Shown here in pieces: positions 5,481 through 7,263 of a stretch of DNA of 7,263 nucleotides; positions within the stretch are counted from its first letter, which is position 1, and the number at the start of each line of letters is the position of its first letter. This DNA comes from CF-113 sp035716135 (GTDB taxonomy: Bacteria > Chloroflexota > Ktedonobacteria > Ktedonobacterales > Ktedonobacteraceae): NCBI GenBank assembly GCA_035716135.1, contig DASTKD010000211.1, positions 1 through 7,263 on the forward strand. The letters run 5' to 3'. Below the pieces are notes generated by a model. That model did not search any database, was not told the origin of the DNA, and was given only the letters and a program-made list of their open reading frames with translations. Position numbers and translations under genes: made by a program.

Positions 5481-7263
5481 TCACGCCCAACGTATTAATC
5501 CCAGGTCGTACACATTCGGGAGATCGACGTGGTTGGGCAAAACGCGCACTCCATAGGCCAGCGTACCACCTTCGGCGGGCTGGAAGTGGAGATCGTAACG
5601 ATAGGCCCCATCCTGCTCGCGTTTGGTGTACGCCATCGGGAACGTGTGTGGTGGAACACGATGACCGTCCGTACCATCGGCAAGACCGTCGTATACTACG
5701 TCAACACTAATATCCTCCGGGTGAAGGTTATCCGCTCGCACCCAGGCGTGTACGTCGAAACCGGCTCCGAGATCGAAATGTCCATCGCGCAGCCCGGAGA
5801 CATAGAGACCCAGCCCCGGCCAGATGCGACGTATCCTGTCTTCCCAGGTAGCCAGTTCGCGCGCCTGCTGATAGTGGTTCTGCTCCATACAGATGCCACG
5901 TCGAATTTCCGGGACATAAAAGCGGGTAGTGTATTCTTTGACCATGCGGCGCATACTAAAAGCGGGTGCGCAGCTACGGATAGCTTCCTTCATGAGAGCA
6001 ATCCAGCCATGTGAGATGCCATCAGATCCTCGATCATAATAGGTAGAGATGATCTGCCTTTCGAGCAGCGCATACAATGATTGGCTGTCAGCCTCGTCGC
6101 GCTCATCGTCGTTGTCATACTCGCGCTCCTCGCCAATCGCCCAGCCATTTTTGCCGTTGTAGCCTTCCGCCCACCAGCCATCAAGGATGCTGCAATTCGG
6201 CAGCCCGTTGAGGGCCGCTTTTTGGCCGCTGGTGCCGCTGGCTTCATAGGGTCGGATGGGGGTATTTAGCCAGAGATCAGCGCCGGAGACCAGGTAACGA
6301 GCCATCTCAATGTCGTAGTTTTCCAGGAACACGATTTTACCTCGAAATTCATCACTCTGCGAGAGGTGATTAACCTGCTCGACCAGTGCTTGTCCTGGCT
6401 GATCGGCAGGGTGAGCCTTGCCCGCAAAGATGATCTGCACCGGGCGTTCTGGATCGTTCAAGATACGCCCCAGGCGAGCGAGATCTCGCAGGAGAAGCGT
6501 CGCTCGTTTATAGGTGGCGAAGCGCCGGGCAAAGCCAATCGTCAGGGCATCAGGATTGAGGATATGCTCGAACTCATCGCTTTGACCTGGCGATGCGCCC
6601 TGGCGGAGATGCTGGTGTTTCAGACGCTGACGCGCGTAATCGATGAGCAGTTCTTTCCGCCGCCGGTGCATTTGCCATAGCTCTTCATCGGGTATGGCAT
6701 CGAGGTGCTTCCACAACTCAGGCTCATCGACGTGTTCTTTCCACCTCATATCCACAAAACGTTTGTAGAGCGCATCTATCTCTGGCGCGACCCAGGAAGG
6801 CGAGTGAATCCCATTGGTGATGGAATCTATCGGAACTTCGTCGACATCGAGGCTGAGCCACAAAAACTGCCACATCTTGCGCGCAACCTCGCCATGCAGT
6901 TTACTCACGCCGTTGTGCAGTCCCGTCAACCGCAATGCCAGCACCGTCATACCGTAGCTGGAACCCGAACCATGATCCTCGTGAGCCAGTTCCATGAACT
7001 GCTCGCGTGTCAACCCAAGCTGCGCCCGGTAGGACCAGAAATACGTATCGACCAGGTCGTAGCCAAAGGTATCGTTGCCCGCCGGCACGGGCGTGTGCGT
7101 GGTGAAAAGTGAATTGGCTTCGACGGCCTCGCGTGCCTCGTAGAAGTTCAAACCGGAGGCGACCAGTTCGCGGCAACGCTCTAAATTGAGGAAAGCGGCA
7201 TGCCCCTCGTTGAGATGCCAGGCCGATGGTGAGATGCCGAGCGCTCGCAAAGCGCGCACACCC
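5481..7263 (-). CDS. glgP: Glycogen/alpha-glucan phosphorylase, GT35 short maltodextrin-phosphorylase type (N-terminus beyond the right edge)
   Basis: GlgP uses phosphate and a pyridoxal-phosphate cofactor to release glucose-1-phosphate from the non-reducing ends of glycogen or maltodextrins in the cytosol. The frame is open to the right edge. The GTG at 7259 is an internal Val, since the preceding codon continues the frame and the family motif (GVRALRALGI) runs across it. About 592 C-terminal residues are present of some 850 expected. Numbering from that Val, I see WHLNEGHAAF (14-23), TTHTPVPAG (53-61, with the substrate-site His55), NGVSKLHGE (116-124), the phosphate-site segment FARRFATYKR (243-252), and EASGTSGQKAALNG (339-352), where Lys347 is the PLP-binding lysine (SGQK replaces the SNMK of E. 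coli-type enzymes). The LDGWWAEGYNG stretch and the beta-rich C-terminal domain (about 483-592) are typical of the TIGR02094-like branch, not the muscle/E. coli branch. It is the first gene visible in the putative operon, 30 nt before the phosphohexomutase. Confidence 0.95.
   Translation of the reverse strand, partial: GVRALRALGISPSAWHLNEGHAAFLNLERCRELVASGLNFYEAREAVEANSLFTTHTPVPAGNDTFGYDLVDTYFWSYRAQLGLTREQFMELAHEDHGSGSSYGMTVLALRLTGLHNGVSKLHGEVARKMWQFLWLSLDVDEVPIDSITNGIHSPSWVAPEIDALYKRFVDMRWKEHVDEPELWKHLDAIPDEELWQMHRRRKELLIDYARQRLKHQHLRQGASPGQSDEFEHILNPDALTIGFARRFATYKRATLLLRDLARLGRILNDPERPVQIIFAGKAHPADQPGQALVEQVNHLSQSDEFRGKIVFLENYDIEMARYLVSGADLWLNTPIRPYEASGTSGQKAALNGLPNCSILDGWWAEGYNGKNGWAIGEEREYDNDDERDEADSQSLYALLERQIISTYYDRGSDGISHGWIALMKEAIRSCAPAFSMRRMVKEYTTRFYVPEIRRGICMEQNHYQQARELATWEDRIRRIWPGLGLYVSGLRDGHFDLGAGFDVHAWVRADNLHPEDISVDVVYDGLADGTDGHRVPPHTFPMAYTKREQDGAYRYDLHFQPAEGGTLAYGVRVLPNHVDLPNVYDLGLIRWA

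Noticed and set aside
4806..5498. A 230-codon plus-strand open frame opposite the phosphohexomutase
   Set aside because: It lies entirely antisense to a gene with all family motifs, has no recognisable domain, and is explained by codon bias of the opposite strand.
7257..7259. GTG as the start of the phosphorylase
   Set aside because: The frame stays open to the edge, and the codons around it encode the conserved internal GVRALRALG segment; some 250 N-terminal residues should lie outside the window.
1..7263. Mobile elements, tRNA or rRNA genes, CRISPR arrays, defence genes
   Set aside because: Nothing resembling these was seen on either strand; coding genes fill nearly all of the window and the gaps are under 75 nt.

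Overview
All recognisable genes in this window lie on the minus strand and read from the right edge to the left. In order they are: a glycogen/alpha-glucan phosphorylase cut off at its N-terminus (7262 to 5481), a phosphomannomutase/phosphoglucomutase (5450 to 4089), the wreck of a HAD-family phosphatase/mutase gene (4054 to 3856), two tandem PPK2-type polyphosphate:nucleotide phosphotransferases (3782 to 2916 and 2872 to 1991), and a 1,4-alpha-glucan branching enzyme that runs off the left edge (1926 to 1). Gaps are short (30, 34, 73, 43 and 64 nt), no convincing terminator hairpin was seen between genes, and most genes have their own Shine-Dalgarno sequence. This is what a single operon would look like.

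The genes make a coherent carbon and phosphate storage unit. GlgB introduces branches into glycogen and GlgP phosphorolyses it to glucose-1-phosphate. The phosphohexomutase can turn that into glucose-6-phosphate (or act on mannose phosphates). The PPK2 enzymes move phosphate between polyphosphate and nucleotides, which would tie the energy state to the two main storage polymers, glycogen and polyphosphate. This link is inferred from gene order; the sequence does not show regulation.

The organism is a bacterium of moderate GC content. The GT35 phosphorylase of the short maltodextrin-phosphorylase type, the class III-like PPK2 proteins and the sequence flavour of the HAD remnant would fit Chloroflexota, perhaps a Ktedonobacteria-like lineage. 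That is an impression only, since no marker gene is present.

The most notable items are the tandem PPK2 duplication (about 70% protein identity, with divergence just after the P-loop), the HAD gene reduced to its first ~20 and last ~44 codons by an out-of-frame internal deletion, and short perfect palindromes that cover the stop codon of both ppk2 copies. No mobile element, tRNA, rRNA, CRISPR array or wholly new system was found. The window is mostly ordinary storage metabolism with an unusual combination of neighbours.
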